Source: Bemisia tabaci | Taxonomy: Eukaryota; Arthropoda; Insecta; Hemiptera; Aleyrodidae | DNA: 64,000 bases | Reading direction: 5' to 3' | Assembly: GCF_918797505.1 (NCBI RefSeq) | Contig: NC_092796.1 | Location: forward strand, 56,946,851 to 57,010,850 | In this document: positions 1 to 11,233 of the stretch, one piece after another | Layout: every line of letters begins with the position of its first letter | Position numbering within the stretch: the stretch's first letter is position 1 | Notes under the pieces: generated by a model | Told to the model about the DNA's origin: nothing | Seen by the model: the letters and a program-made list of their open reading frames with translations, nothing else | The model's database searches: none | Program-made: the position numbers and the translations under genes

Positions 1-9
1 TATTCTGCT

Positions 10-172
10 CAGTGGCGTGACGTGCTTCGCGATGTATCGATTGCTCTGCAACTCAATCCTACGGAAAAAGATGGACAAACAGAGTTTTCGCAACGAACAC
101 CTCAATAATCGATTCTTTACCACAGGTTTAAATGAGGAGATATCGATAATCGACCATTCACGCCTCGCCAAT
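10..172. mobile_element. Family H inverted-repeat element, copy 1 (diverged)
   Basis: The left end reads CAGTGGCGTGACGTG and the right end TTCACGCCTCGCCAATG, so the termini are imperfect inverted repeats. Between them lie inverted ATCGAT-containing blocks and the segment AATAATCGATTCTTTACCA, which recurs almost unchanged in the better preserved copy at 49738-49902. There is no coding capacity beyond a short frame that only reads through the repeat. This is a non-autonomous, probably hAT-type element, judged from copy 2. It is old and diverged. Confidence 0.6.
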
Positions 173-199
173 GATTCTGCTAACCGAGAGGAAATATAG

Positions 200-308
200 A
201 AGAGGTTGTCTAGGAATTACGTTGATTACTTTCACGAAGAAAAAATAAAGTATAACAAGAAGTCTCCAGCGTCGCAATCAGAGGTACGTGGTTTTGTACT
301 TTGGGCAT
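200..308. repeat. Family B element, right-end fragment
   Basis: The sequence from AATTACGTTGATTACTTT through AGAAGTCTCCAGCGTCGCAA to GGTACGTGGTTTTGTACTTT matches the right half of family B copies at 14232-14297 and 26553-26653. No matching left half is present, so this is a truncated copy. Confidence 0.5.
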
Positions 309-1014
309 TGGAGAAGAGAAAACCAGGCAAGATGTGCAGAACAAGGGTACAAAACGTACTAGTACAGTTGTTCCTTTAAGATAAAATATTTCTTATTTCG
401 AAGGGATATTCCCAACTCAAGTGACTCCGTACAACATTTTACGGTTATTTTTGAAGTATCGTTTCTCAAATGATGTAAATTCTCTATTGAAAAACCCCGG
501 TGTCCAACGTCAACGCTCGACAGATCCTTCAATTTTTTAATATTTTCTCCGTTGGCATGAAAGTTTGCGCTTCTTTACTTAATGGAATGGCAACGAAGCC
601 CTAGGAAGCATAACCGTAAGTCATTTCAAAGGCGCCCCACAAAAGAGTAGGATGCTGAAGAGTGGATTACTTTGTTTCTGAGCCCTCGAATAGGGGAGCT
701 TATCATCCAGTGACACAGTCCTCCTCCGCAAGCACAAGAAAAATGCACGCGCTTAACCTTGCGTTCATTTTATGCCTGGAGAAGAAAGTAACTCCTTTCA
801 ACGGCGGAACTCCTATACATCCAAAACATTTAGCGAATTATTCACAAGAGTTGTGTTGGTTCCGACTCTTTAAACGTGAAAAGGCTTTAATGTTTCGAGA
901 GCACTCCTTAACAAAAGTACAAATGACATCATTTTTACTTCTGACGTTTTTGAAATTTAAATAAAATGTTAAAAGTAAAAGAACACCGAAAAATATGACC
1001 CGAAATGTATGTAA
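309..1014. other. Gene-free stretch, nothing recognised
   Basis: AT-rich sequence without a convincing exon, inverted repeat or RNA gene. One 100-codon frame (662-964) shows no recognisable domain and is treated as chance. Confidence 0.4.
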
Positions 1015-1262
1015 CAAGGCGGTAAAATAGTTTCCACACTATTTTGCGAGGAAAGCAAGGCCAAAAAATTCAAAAATCTCGATTGAAATCAAACATTTTT
1101 GAGCTCTAATAAGTATCGTTATATGAATAAGAGACTGCGTTCAGCGCAGGCAGATGCATTGGCAAAGCTCAAACATTTTGGACACTTATTGAAATTTTTG
1201 AATTTGTTTATTTTGTTTTCCCCGCAAAAAATTATGACTCATAGTGCTGTTTTACCGCCTTG
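1015..1262. mobile_element. Foldback element S
   Basis: The left end CAAGGCGGTAAAATAG is matched by an inverted right end CTGTTTTACCGCCTTG, and the next blocks (ATTTTGCGAGGAAA and TTTTCCCCGCAAAAAATT) also pair. Its length is about 248 bp. A related half copy (CAAGGTGGAGAAATGG.. CATTTCGCGGGGAAA) is seen at 46690-46760. It is non-coding. Confidence 0.6.
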
Positions 1263-1393
1263 TTTCAATGTTGATTGTAAACACTGATATTTTGTTAAAA
1301 ATTGATTTCCAGAACACCCATTCTGTGTTATTCGTTTTCCTCGGGAAATTTTAAAGTGAAAACATGTCGCAAAGCCCTAATTTAACTACGTTA

Positions 1394-1627
1394 AGCAAAA
1401 AAGAACCAAGCCACATCAGATATTGCCAAATTTAATTGGGCAATTTAATTCTTCACATGGAAAAGGTTGTGCGGATTTATGTGCAACTTTCAGTGAATTT
1501 TTTGCGTACTACGAAGCAAATTCCCTATAATTTTCAAAATAATCTGCGGAAACAATCTCTTGTAAAAAATTAAACTGCACAGTTCAATTTGGCAATAGCT
1601 AATTTGGCTTGGTTCCTTTTTGCCAAA
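1394..1627. mobile_element. Foldback element R
   Basis: AGAACCAAGCCACATCAGAT..TTGCCAAATTTAA on the left is mirrored by TTCAATTTGGCAATAGC..GGCTTGGTTCC on the right. The arms are roughly 40 bp and the total about 234 bp. No other copy was seen in the window and it has no coding potential. Confidence 0.6.
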
Positions 1628-1698
1628 CGCGGTCCAAATATGCAGGCTTACGCGCAACGACGAGCAACCACCGTGAAAAGAGGATACGATTTTCACAA

Positions 1699-1768
1699 AG
1701 GCGCTGCATACAACTATTCGTACTCGACGGATGTCCGTGTTGCATACGCATTCATTTGAAGGCGTTTT
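1699..1768. repeat. Family Q fragment
   Basis: Contains GCATACAACTATTCGTACTC, GGATGTCCGTGTTGCAT and TTTGAAGGCG in the same order as the arms of the intact foldback at 43099-43515. The copy is truncated on both sides. Confidence 0.55.
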
Positions 1769-3724
1769 AACTTTCCTCGCTCTTGCTACGCAGCGGTGGC
1801 CCTATGTATTTGCCGGAAGAACCTTATCAAATACATTGTTGGCAACCGATCATCTACAATCCTCCGCATGTGTCCATACCAAACCAGCTACCTGCTTTCT
1901 TTGATATTGTGCATAATATCTTTCTCAACTCCCATTATTCAACGCACTCTTTTCGCGAGATCCCTTTAAATCTCCGCCAGAGGTTCGTTTCGGTCACCCG
2001 TAAGTTTTTTTTTTTTTGGGGGGGGGGGGGTCCTGTCCTACCCAAAGTGGTGACAAAATTGAGTTCGCTCATACCCCAATCCACGAGGCACGAATATTTT
2101 CACCATCAATCCTCCTCTATTCTGGGATATTTACTTCTATTGCCAGACCTCACTTTCGTACAAAATTACACTCTTCACGATATCTCAAATTAGAAAAATA
2201 GGAAAAAGAGACAATTTGCAAACGCAGTAAAGCGTGACTCGGACACTTATTTCCGGAACGCATCGAAGTCGAGGTGCACTCGAATGAATTAATTTGTGTG
2301 GTTAGCAAATTTTCAATTAAAATTCGTCGTATAATCACCGGCGCATTTTATTCACTCGTGTTTTTTCATAGGTCTAATTATTAATTAAAAACCGGTGGGA
2401 ACATTTATCATGTTGAGCAGCGGAGGATTGAGTAGAGAGTGCTGCACCCCCACCCACCCTCACCCACCCCCTCCCTTCCCCTCCGGCCGGAATGAAAGGC
2501 CGGAACAAATGATCGGTGATTAATCAAATTCATCAATCAATCCACGCAGATACGCGTAGCTTCCTGGGTTACGCGGAGTCTTGTTGAGCCTCCCGCGTTT
2601 TCAGATCTGACAATGAAATCAATTTATTTCGGGCTCAAAAACATGTTCGGTGAATTGCTGTGCGTTTTTGCTCTTGAACTAGAGATACCAAGTGACCCCT
2701 GGGAACAGGAACTTGTGGGAAACTTCCGAATCATGTACAACGTAAAACAAAACATTCAGCCGTAATTAAAATGCGTTCAGTCGCGCAGAATAATGTATGT
2801 TTTTCTCTTCAGATCACCGGGCATTTAAGATTTGCGGAATGTTTTTTTTTCCGTATCAAGTTTCCCAATGAAGCATCAACCCATGATACTGCATAAAAAT
2901 CTGTATACCTATATATATTCCGATTCACCGAAGTTATGATTTTGAAAAAAAAAAAAAAAAAAAAAAATCCACAGTTTAAAGTTCCCTCATGCACGCTCCT
3001 CTTTGAAAATGCGACATTTTCTTACACTTAGGACATGCTTGAATTTGAAGACAAAAATCAATTAATGTCTTTGCATAGTTCAGGTGCTGTCATTTTTCTT
3101 TATATTGACAAAAAGTCGCAAAAATCACCTGAAATTTATCACTAAATTATAGGATACACAGCGCAGTAGCAACACTACAGTGTTCGCGTGATTGTGACTC
3201 AAACCGAACTTCAGATATTTTCTTGTGCAATATGAAAATTGATAAGACATTAAATGAATTCAATACTCTTTAGTAGGCTGAAGTCATCCATGAAAAAAGA
3301 CAAACAATTGCTTATTTTTTTATTAAAGAGTCTCGTAGCTGGGATAATCCGTCATGAATTAGTATACAATGTTGGAGTTAGTTATATGACAATCATAAAA
3401 TCCTTTTGTATAATTACGAGCTTAAAAAAGTAGCAGGTGGAAAAAAAAACTTCCTTTCCTCCCCATTTCCCATTCCTCCAGCCCTCTTCCTTCCTCTCCT
3501 CCCCTTGACACGCGGACGCGGTGGATTGCGGTTTGTTGCGCTATGCAGCGACACATTGTCGAGAGTCACTGGAGACTTCATCTGAGAATTCAGTGGTAAA
3601 CTATGAACAAAGATTTTTCTTTGTTTATGATATCTTGTTGAGATTTTTCATGAAAAACACTTTAATTTTCAGATTTTTGAAAGTCGCTTCATGTTCAATG
3701 ATATATATAGTATAATTCAAAAAT
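1769..3724. other. Gene-free stretch with low-complexity tracts
   Basis: No exon is supported. It holds a T11/G13-type run at about 2006-2030, a C-rich tract (CCCACCCACCCTCACCC-like) at about 2445-2495, and a run of 23 A at 2945-2967. A 136-codon frame (1783-2193) runs straight through the T/G homopolymer and has no recognisable domain, so it is not called as a gene. Confidence 0.4.
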
Positions 3725-4230
3725 AATGCTAAACTTTATAAAATACGAATGCTAGGACGAAGTGAGTCTTTGGACTACCGCTCTCGTTTTGTGCCGTGGT
3801 ATCTCGATTTATTTTGCAAGGAAAACTCCGTACTCTTGAAGGATGCCTGTCGTTTTTGATACGTTGGAGCGCCTTCAATTTCGTATGATACTGTGCAATA
3901 CCTCTGTTGCGAAATAGTTGCTTGAGGCGCCGCGGCTCGGCGGGCGAGGGCGACCAGCGTGACACGCGCATCGGCGCCTACAAACCTAACAGGGATACTT
4001 CACGCATTGCGCAATGCGTGAAGTATCCCTGTTAGGTTTGTAGGCGCCAATGCGCGTACCGCTCCGCTCGGCATGTTTGGCTCTAATATTTAAACCCGCG
4101 GAGTCATCGTTTTTGAGCTCATGATTTTCAAATATTTGCACAGTCTGCATGGATTATTCTCATTTCAATTGATGGCGGAAAAGTATTATTAAAGGAAAAT
4201 ATAATGTGTGTTGAATTCTTCAATATCGCA
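3725..4230 (+). mobile_element. Family E element, copy 1, with central palindrome
   Basis: About 500 bp are collinear with 22098-22580. Shared blocks include GGACTACYGCTCTCKTTTTG, GCGCCTTCARTTTCGTATGA, TACTGTGCAATACCTCTG, the central hairpin, GGCTCTAATATTTAA and GGAAAATATAATGTGTGTT. The two copies differ at many single positions but are identical over most of the hairpin. No coding frame is shared. It has no terminal inverted repeats that I can see, so it is not a standard TIR element and may belong to another class such as a SINE-like or foldback family. Confidence 0.7.
3965..4056. repeat. 46-bp-arm perfect-centre palindrome (E1 hairpin)
   Basis: The two 46-nt arms abut at 4010/4011 with no loop and only one mismatch (ATCGG against ATTGG). 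Each arm carries the module GCAATGCGTGAAGTAT followed by CCCTGTTAGGTTTGTAGGCG. The same hairpin occurs at 22333-22424. Confidence 0.9.
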
Positions 4231-4233
4231 CGA

Positions 4234-4262
4234 TTTATGGGCCACTAGACAAGGTATGCTTT
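4234..4262. repeat. Family D terminal fragment
   Basis: ATGGGCCACTAGACAAGGTA matches the family D end (ATGGACCACTAGACAAGGTA). It sits directly after element E1 with no partner end nearby. Confidence 0.4.
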
Positions 4263-4322
4263 GAAGCTCAAGTATCATGAACACTCTTCAAAATTTCAAG
4301 AGGAATACGATTCATACAACGG

Positions 4323-4483
4323 CAGTGGCGATTTTTGAAAATTAGCAACACTGTTTTTCCTCAATTTAAATACATGTAAAACAATTGATTCTTGTTGAGG
4401 GAGTTTGCCTCGCCTAGAATCGATATTTTTATTGGATTTAAATGGAGAAAAACAGTGTTGCCAACTTTTAAGAGTCGCCACTG
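4323..4483. mobile_element. Family I hAT-like MITE, copy 1, with near-perfect 8-bp TSD
   Basis: The termini are CAGTGGCGATTTTTGAAAAT and TTTTAAGAGTCGCCACTG. They are followed inwards by inverted copies of GCAACACTGTTTTTC. The flanking 8-mers TACAACGG (4315-4322) and CACAACGG (4484-4491) match at 7 of 8 bases, as expected for a hAT target duplication. It is 161 bp long and non-coding. A second copy lies at 16735-16896. Confidence 0.8.
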
Positions 4484-4491
4484 CACAACGG

Positions 4492-6724
4492 GAAGTCTTG
4501 AAGTGGGATTTGGCTGACTGTAATGAAATCCGGTGGAATCGCGTAAAATTTCACTTTAATTTGCGTACAGGTATACACGAACCTCGAATGTAACTTGAAC
4601 GGCAACGGTGCCACGAATAAACCACGCACCCTCATAAGTCTGTCGTATTTTTTCTTATACTTCTCGTTCCCACTCCCTTTTCTCACCCGCTGCCTCTTTC
4701 ATTTGTTTACTGAACACCTGAGCCCTTAGTCGCGTTAATACAACACGCTAAGCTCATTTCATAAAGTAACTGAAACTCTTTAATCCTACCCACCTTTAAT
4801 TAGAATTCTGTCGCAAGCTCTTCTCGTTTTATTTGCTCTGTTGGAGACAGGTCAATCGATTGCGCATAGTCCACCTCAGATAGATGGGAACATATGGGCG
4901 CAAATGATATGTACGAGCCAAATTCACGTCCAGCTCAATTATATGTATTTTGCAGCTCACGTGTCGTCTGACATCTAAAATTTAGTGTATTTCAGTTAGT
5001 GTACAGTCAACAGTGTTTTAGTTGGTTTGACAACGATTTTAGGAGAAATGGACCAAATACCTTTTTAAAGTTGCTTCATGCTACTTTTAAATATGTCTTT
5101 GCAACTATCTATGTAAAACTTCCTTTTTATAGGAGTTATCCCTTTTTCAGACGTTTTCATAGCGGGAAACAACTCCTGCCCTCTCCAACTAAGTGCTCTG
5201 CCACTAAAATCCTCGAGTTTGATTCCTGCGGAGGTAACCTTTGCGTTCGATGCTTAAAGACGTTGAAGTCCTCTGGGTATTGGTTAATTTAAAAGAGAGA
5301 ACAGGAGATAAAAAGATAGGAATGAAGAAATGAAAATAATATATATTATTTTCGAGAAGAGAAAATGTAATAATAATAAAATCAATAATACATGCGTATT
5401 CGAATAAACAAAACAACTATACTTTTCTTTTTTTTATCTTTGTTTTTAATCTGAAATAGAATATGACCGCAGAATGGATTGCCCGACTTTCCTTTTCTTA
5501 ATTAATTTTTTATTTTTACGTCAGTATATTCTGGAGCATTTTATTATGCAATCAGCAGCTCATCGTATTAAGATAAGTAAAAGAGAATGGCTAAAAAAAA
5601 TAAACTATCCTGGTAAATAATAAAAAAAATAAGAACATGTATAACAAGAGGGAAAGTGTGAAGGTAGAAAAGTTTCAATGTTGATAACAAGACTTGCCAG
5701 GGTGTCTCATTCGTTTCGTCTGCCTCATTTTGTCGCAATGAGCATATGCAAATGGCACCGAAGCAAGGCTGGCTTTTCGGCCACCGTTTCGAGAGCTTTC
5801 TCTCCCGAAGAGTCCTTCTGTTGTGATGACGATTGCATTTTTCAAGAGTTGCAGATTGTGAGACAATAGGCGAAGCCGGGAGCAAAATTGAAAATAATTC
5901 GGTCACGGCTCTCCAGAGAGCGCAAGGGTTCCCGTAACTCCACTCAGTCGCTATGAAGTACACATTGCACATTGCACATGCCTTTAACTGCACCACTTGA
6001 ACGGAGGTTATAAGTTAGATAAAGTAGGAAACGACAGCTCAAGTCTAAATGCATCTCAAGGGGCATTGAAAACACTCACGCGGAGCTGCCATTTTGTCAA
6101 AAAATTGGAAGTTGCGGAACCAACGCGGGAGAAATGCATCTGCACGATGATGCAGGAGTGGGTTTGGGGTCAATCTCCGCCAACGAAAGTGAACGTCGAT
6201 TCAACGCGGCTGTAGACTTATTTCCATGGTTTTTCAACGAAAAAATAGTATTTTGAATAACGCGAATTACGACGGTGCCCGGCCGATTGACTGACCACTC
6301 AATTGAATCAATATCGGTACAATTACTTCATTCATATATTTTGGCAGAAACTTAAATAGTTTTTCCAGCGTTTGACAGTTGAAATGTCTCTAAATATGAA
6401 GTGTATTGATTTTTGTAGCAAAAATAATATTTTTGCATATACAATAATGAAACATCACCGATTGCTTCAGTTGGTCCAAGATTCATTATTAGAAAAGGCT
6501 AAATGTATCTGCGACGTAAAATTTTACTTTTTTCCACTAGAAACTACCAAACGACTTATGCGTTTTCCCTCACCATCCGGGAATCAATAGACTTTGAAAT
6601 GAGGCACTTTGGACGCACCACCGACTATTGATGATTTAATACATAACATGAAGAAAATTTCAGATAATCAGGATATTCCGTGAATGGATCGGTTCATAGC
6701 CTGAGCACCATGGAGAGCGCTCAT
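4492..6724. other. Gene-free stretch
   Basis: No supported gene. The longest frame is antisense, 142 codons at 5568-5996, with a hydrophobic, low-complexity C-terminus and no recognisable domain. T-rich and A-rich tracts occur near 5420-5640. Confidence 0.4.
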
Positions 6725-7075
6725 TATTAACGCAACCCACTTTTGTTTTAACATTGTTGACCCCCTTTCCTTTTTAACGCTTCATAACGCAACATCGGAC
6801 CCCCCTTAGGAACCACTTGACGCTTGACAGACTCTTCTTCTTGGAAAACTGTTGAAACTGTGCATTATGTAGCTGGACGAAATTTGAAGTATGACAAATG
6901 ATAGTGCGACAAATTACGTCTCAAAAATGAGAATTATATATTTTGGATTGTGTGTTTTCTTACCTAGAGGGAGGGTTACATAACGCTAGCACTAGCCCTC
7001 CCATCCCCTCTTGTAACGCAGCGTAACGCAGACGTATACCCCTCCCAGCCAGAGCGTTACGTAATTTACGAAGGC
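6725..7075. repeat. TAACGC-rich repeat region, possible degenerate element
   Basis: TAACGC or its complement recurs (ATTAACGCAACCC, TTTAACGCTTCATAACGCAA, ACATAACGC, TGTAACGCAGCGTAACGC, AGAGCGTTACGTAATT). C-rich blocks such as GACCCCCC and CCCTCCCATCCCC lie between them. I cannot define the ends. Confidence 0.3.
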
Positions 7076-7947
7076 TGCCATGGTTACAGAGCAGTTTAAA
7101 TCCGTGTAAGTAAGGCAGGGTCCTTTTATGAGTGTGTAGCCAAGTCATGACTACGCTGAACCCTGAGTAATTGATTACGAATTCGCCTCCCTAATGCGGC
7201 GTCACATTTAGGCGGCGCAAATAAACAGCCTCCGTCCCACTCTCGCCGAAGTCAAGCGCAGGCTGCTCTCCCGTTCTATCCTAACCCCTCCCTCCCTTCT
7301 TTTCGCCATTATTGCAGCTTTGAGTGGAGAAAGTTGGGATTTGTGTCGCGTAAACGATCTCTTCAAACCCACGCCACGCTTGCGAGCTCAGACTTTATAG
7401 CATTTGATTGGCTCGCGGTAGCCAGCTGCCAGCTTTCGCTGAATGAATACTTGTAAACAGAATTTGATTTAATGAATTCAATTGAGGCTAACTGGGTAAA
7501 AAATGCTTTTCGCCCTCAAGTTTTCGACAAGAACTTGGGATATGAAGGAGGAATTTAAATTGGGAGTTGTCACTCTCGCCTTCAGAACACCGGAAGGAAA
7601 GAGGAAGACACTGTTGTATCCTTCCCGAACGATGATTGTTTCTTAATTCCGTGCAAAATTGACATTGGCACTTCTGATTATTTTATCTGTCCTGTCCAAT
7701 TTTTGAATTGCCGTTTTCTGCTGAATGATGATGGAAATACTTGTTCAAGAAAAATTGAAAGGTATTACTTAACGGAAAGATATTCACAGGTTGTCAATTT
7801 GCGAGCATATTGCAAAAAAAAAAGTGGGAAAAAAGATACATTTTATGTGTAATATGCCTTACATTTTCATCTTCTTCATTTTCGTATAAATTTTTTTTAA
7901 GAAAAAATCTGTTTTCTTGTTATAATTATAGAAATCTCCTTATATAG
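7076..7947. other. Gene-free stretch
   Basis: Moderately GC-rich to about 7440, then AT-rich. No exon, RNA gene or inverted repeat could be supported. Confidence 0.4.
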
Positions 7948-8208
7948 GACTATACCATATACAACTTAAGTAAGCTTGCTTACGATTGCCCTGAAAGCTA
8001 CTACAAGCTGCAGAAGAGGCTTATTGATCTTGATGCAACTATTCGAACGTTCTGGAGCTCAAGTTGCCTATACGAATTTTTGAAGGCGTTTTTAGAGATG
8101 CGCGGCGAACGGTTTTCGATGATTTTGATTACCGCACACAGAATCTTTTCTACCGTTCTTTTCGACAATGAGCTACTTCAAATGGACGGCACAGAATTAG
8201 CTAACTAA
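7948..8208 (+). other. Open frame of 86 codons after a possible splice acceptor
   Basis: The frame opens immediately after CTTATATAG: an in-frame TAG directly precedes GAC at 7948. It stays open to TAA at 8206-8208. It starts DYTIYNLSKLAYDC and ends LLQMDGTELAN, with no ATG near its beginning, so it could only be a terminal exon. I recognise no domain. The upstream tract is weakly pyrimidine-rich, and AATAAA occurs at about 8350. Frames of this length are expected by chance in 64 kb, so this is only a candidate. Confidence 0.15.
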
Positions 8209-9674
8209 ATCAGATGTGGCTTAGTTTTTCTTTTTTTTTTCAACCAATAAGTGATAAACATTCTGACTTGAAATTTACTAGATTCTCCAGCTCGTTTTCG
8301 AGAGATTTAACTCCTCAATGATGCGATGATGTGTTTTTTTATATTCTTTAATAAATTTAAAGACAGGGCTCTTAGGAAGTGTTATCGACTTAACTTGTTG
8401 TTAAACAAACAGACACAGAATTGGCAACGGCATTTTTAATTCTTTTATCTTCCCTTGTCAATTTTTAAATCGTTAAAATTCTTGAAAATCAAGACACCTG
8501 ATTTGCTTTCCTCTTAAGATCCGAAGATTTCCCATTTTTGTATAGTGCTTCAGGCCTGAGTCAATTTTAACTTTCGCATTTTTATTTTTCACACAGTCAA
8601 AAATCGCAAAAAAATTAGCCATCCCTTCTGCAGCATAATTTAGAACATTTTTTTTTTTTTTTTAGCGGCTCTGGTGCTTGCACTAGAGCTGCTATTCCGG
8701 ACGGTCCCAGCTGGGGAGTATCAACGGACCATGTTACATTGGAGAGACCGCGTGTTGGTTGATGGGAATCGGCGCCATTTTCTGCTGTTTAGGGGGGACT
8801 GATTTTATTTTAATTGATATCTTTTTCCTGTGAGCGAATGCTATGTTGTGTAGTGTATTTTTGGAATCATGGTGATACTGTCAATAATTCAAAACGGGTC
8901 TGTGCTTTAATCTCGCACTGGAAAAAATGTACTTTACGTTTAAAATTTGAAAATTCAAATCTATAAGTTTTCGCGCTTTTTTCGAAGAATGCCGTGGTTG
9001 GAGCTTCCTAGTCATACTACTCGACATCAGCTGATAGCAAACAAAGGTTACCAAGGAAACCGTAAACGCGTAACAACTACCTACCGTCGCCAGAGCCGCT
9101 TTCCGACGCGAATGCGTTGGAGCTTCCTGCTTGTTTTTTTTTTAAGCGAATAAATAATTTAAGTACCAGAATAAAATTCGAATGTAATGTTGTAAGAATA
9201 AACTACCCACACCAAGAAATTATGATTGATCCTGACTAAAAGGCATGCCATTTTGCCATTTTCCCCGTTTTCAAATCAATAAATTTTTACAAGTCTCAAG
9301 AATGAAACAATAAATCCGTGGACGGGCAGAAATCGGCATTTTTGAACAACCTCATTTCTTGCTCAAGTGCTTCCCCAAATTTTAAGTTGACTATGGATCT
9401 CTTATCATAATGCTCCACTCCGCTCCCCGATCTCTCATTTAATTTTATGAAAACTCAAGGGCGGCAGCTTATTTCCTTTCAGTAATTACTTCTTTCCGCT
9501 ATTTCAAGTGAGATGATAATACTTTTAATAGGGTCCTCTCGAGCGGAAAATTTGAGGGACTCTCAAAGCGCTAAATGGAAGTCGTATTTTCTTCCTCTGA
9601 ATAACCGTTTCTGCGTCGACTCTTCATTTCCTCGATCCTGCGGGCTGATTTTTGAAAGTGATCGGGCTTCAATT
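8209..9674. other. Gene-free stretch
   Basis: AT-rich, with T runs at about 8231 and 8649-8664. No gene, RNA or repeat with definable ends is supported. Confidence 0.4.
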
Positions 9675-9796
9675 GGACGTATTTCTGTCAAACGGAACAA
9701 TGTGCATTAAAACATGAGCCCTGAGACCCATAAGAATATATGCATAACAGGGCTCATGTCTTAATGCACATAATTCCGTTTCACAGAAATACGTCC
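9675..9796. mobile_element. Family F foldback, copy 1
   Basis: GGACGTATTTCTGTCAAACG at the left is the inverse of the right end CGTTTCACAGAAATACGTCC. The arms continue through AATGTGCATTAA and ACATGAGCCCTG almost to the centre. It is 122 bp of near-continuous hairpin. The recurring short frame in this element (MHIVPFDRNTS) is the translated arm, not a gene. Further copies are at 40176-40573 and 54423-54540. Confidence 0.8.
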
Positions 9797-10498
9797 GATT
9801 TTTTTTTGGATCAGAAGCATTATTTTCAAAGTTTAAATATATTCCGACACGAATGCTGGCTGTGAAGCCTTCATGGTTTTTTACATAAAACCAGCCATAC
9901 GCATCTTTGCAAATGAAGGTCTTGAAAGTAACCATTTTTAAAAAAATTAATTGCCATTGGTATCATGCATGTATTTTGAAACTTTATAAGAGATATAAGA
10001 TCTGGCTCTGCCATTACCACATGACCTAGTTTGCCAAACTCCGTTTAATCAATGAGTCACATGCATAAATTGCAGAATCGTATTTTGGTCGTTGAAGTAG
10101 TATTGAAAAATAATGAGACTTTTCAAAACACGCTATAGTTCATACATCGCTCTTTGAAAAATGTGGTCATTTGAATATTGAAAGCGTGTAGCAATTGTAA
10201 CCTCTGTTCTTCTACCTCGAATATTCATATTGCTAGCATTCACACCGGTTGCTGCCCGTGTATCACTGAATGAACTCTTGAGTAAAAAGAAAAACCATTC
10301 CACCCATTACATAGGGCATACCTCCTATCATTATGTTACCTGGGAGGCGATATCCTCGTAATATTTGACGTAGAAACTTGGCATTCGGACAGATGTCGCT
10401 CATTTTCCCCTTAACTTGCTGTTCTAACATTCAAAACACGACTCCATGAACAGCAAACCTGGCGAGTCACTTAAAGACGAAAAGGATTCTTTTCTTAC
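9797..10498. other. Gene-free stretch
   Basis: AT-rich sequence with no supported feature. Confidence 0.4.
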
Positions 10499-10949
10499 TG
10501 CCAAGCTGAGGAAGGACGCTATATGAGCCATCAAACGTTGCAAAATCACCTTAGATTGAAGCAAATGTTTTCGAGGACTTAGCAAATATCTTACAATCAA
10601 AATTTTTTTAGAGATGTTTATTTGCAATTCGATTAAAATTTCAGAGAACATATTCTTACCGAAAAAAAATGATCCTGATTTAACATTCTGGATGTAAAAA
10701 AGCGTGCGAGGACTCACAAAACGCTGAATTAACTGCTATAACAGTAATTTAAGCGATGTCAAGATGTAAAACTAACTGCTGCGGCGGCGAATTCAGCGTT
10801 TTGTATGTTCTCGCACACTTTTTTACATCCAGAATATTAAATCAGCATAACTTTTTTCTCGGTGCATAACTCTCCTCAAAATAGGCATTTTATCGGAGAA
10901 AATTTGGCAACATTCGAATGCCCATAGGACGTTTCTCCCTGACAAAGTA
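10499..10949. mobile_element. Family A MITE, copy 1, interrupted by nested foldback L
   Basis: The left end TGCCAAGCTGAGGAAGGACG and right end GACGTTTCTCCCTGACAAAG are diverged versions of the family A termini. The subterminal TTGCAAAATC and TTTGGCAACATTCGAATG also match. The middle is split by the inverted repeat at 10673-10845. Confidence 0.65.
10673..10845. mobile_element. Foldback element L nested in family A copy 1
   Basis: CTGATTTAACATTCTGGATG..AAAAAAGCGTGCGAG and AACGCTGAATT on the left pair with AATTCAGCGTTTTGT, CTCGCACACTTTTTTACATC and CAGAATATTAAATCAG on the right. The arms are about 65 bp and the loop about 40 bp. Family A sequence resumes on both sides. Confidence 0.75.
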
Positions 10950-10983
10950 GTACAGTGCGAGCTTACCTTTTCGATGATTGCAC

Positions 10984-11233
10984 TGCCGTGCTAAGAAAGA
11001 GCGCCGATGAGCCATCAGACATTGCCAAGTTTCCTTTGATAAAATACGAATTTATTGGAAAATGTATGAATATTTTTATTCCAATTTTTTCAGACAATAT
11101 TTTTCGCAGTTTAATTTAAAATAACTGAAAATTTCACGGAGAATATGCATAACTTTCTTTCAATGTAAAAATTTTATCGGAGAAAATTTGGCAACTCTGG
11201 AATGTTCATGCGGCGTTTTTCCTCAGCACGGCA
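10984..11233. mobile_element. Family A MITE, copy 2
   Basis: Ends TGCCGTGCTAAGAAAGAGCG and GCGTTTTTCCTCAGCACGGC. The internal features TTGCCAAGTTTCC and TTTGGCAACTCTGGAATG match the family. It is 250 bp long and starts about 35 bp after copy 1. Confidence 0.85.

Noticed and set aside
1783..2193. Open frame of 136 codons
   Set aside because: Runs through a T/G homopolymer (KFFFFWGGGG) and shows no domain. Consistent with chance.
5185..5245. tRNA-like boxes (GCTCTGCCACTAA and GAGTTTGATTCC)
   Set aside because: The A-box-like motif is on the minus strand and the B-box-like motif on the plus strand, so they cannot belong to one tRNA. No acceptor stem is seen.
5568..5996. Antisense open frame of 142 codons
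   Set aside because: No recognised domain, hydrophobic low-complexity tail reading an AT-rich tract, no splice context. Consistent with chance.
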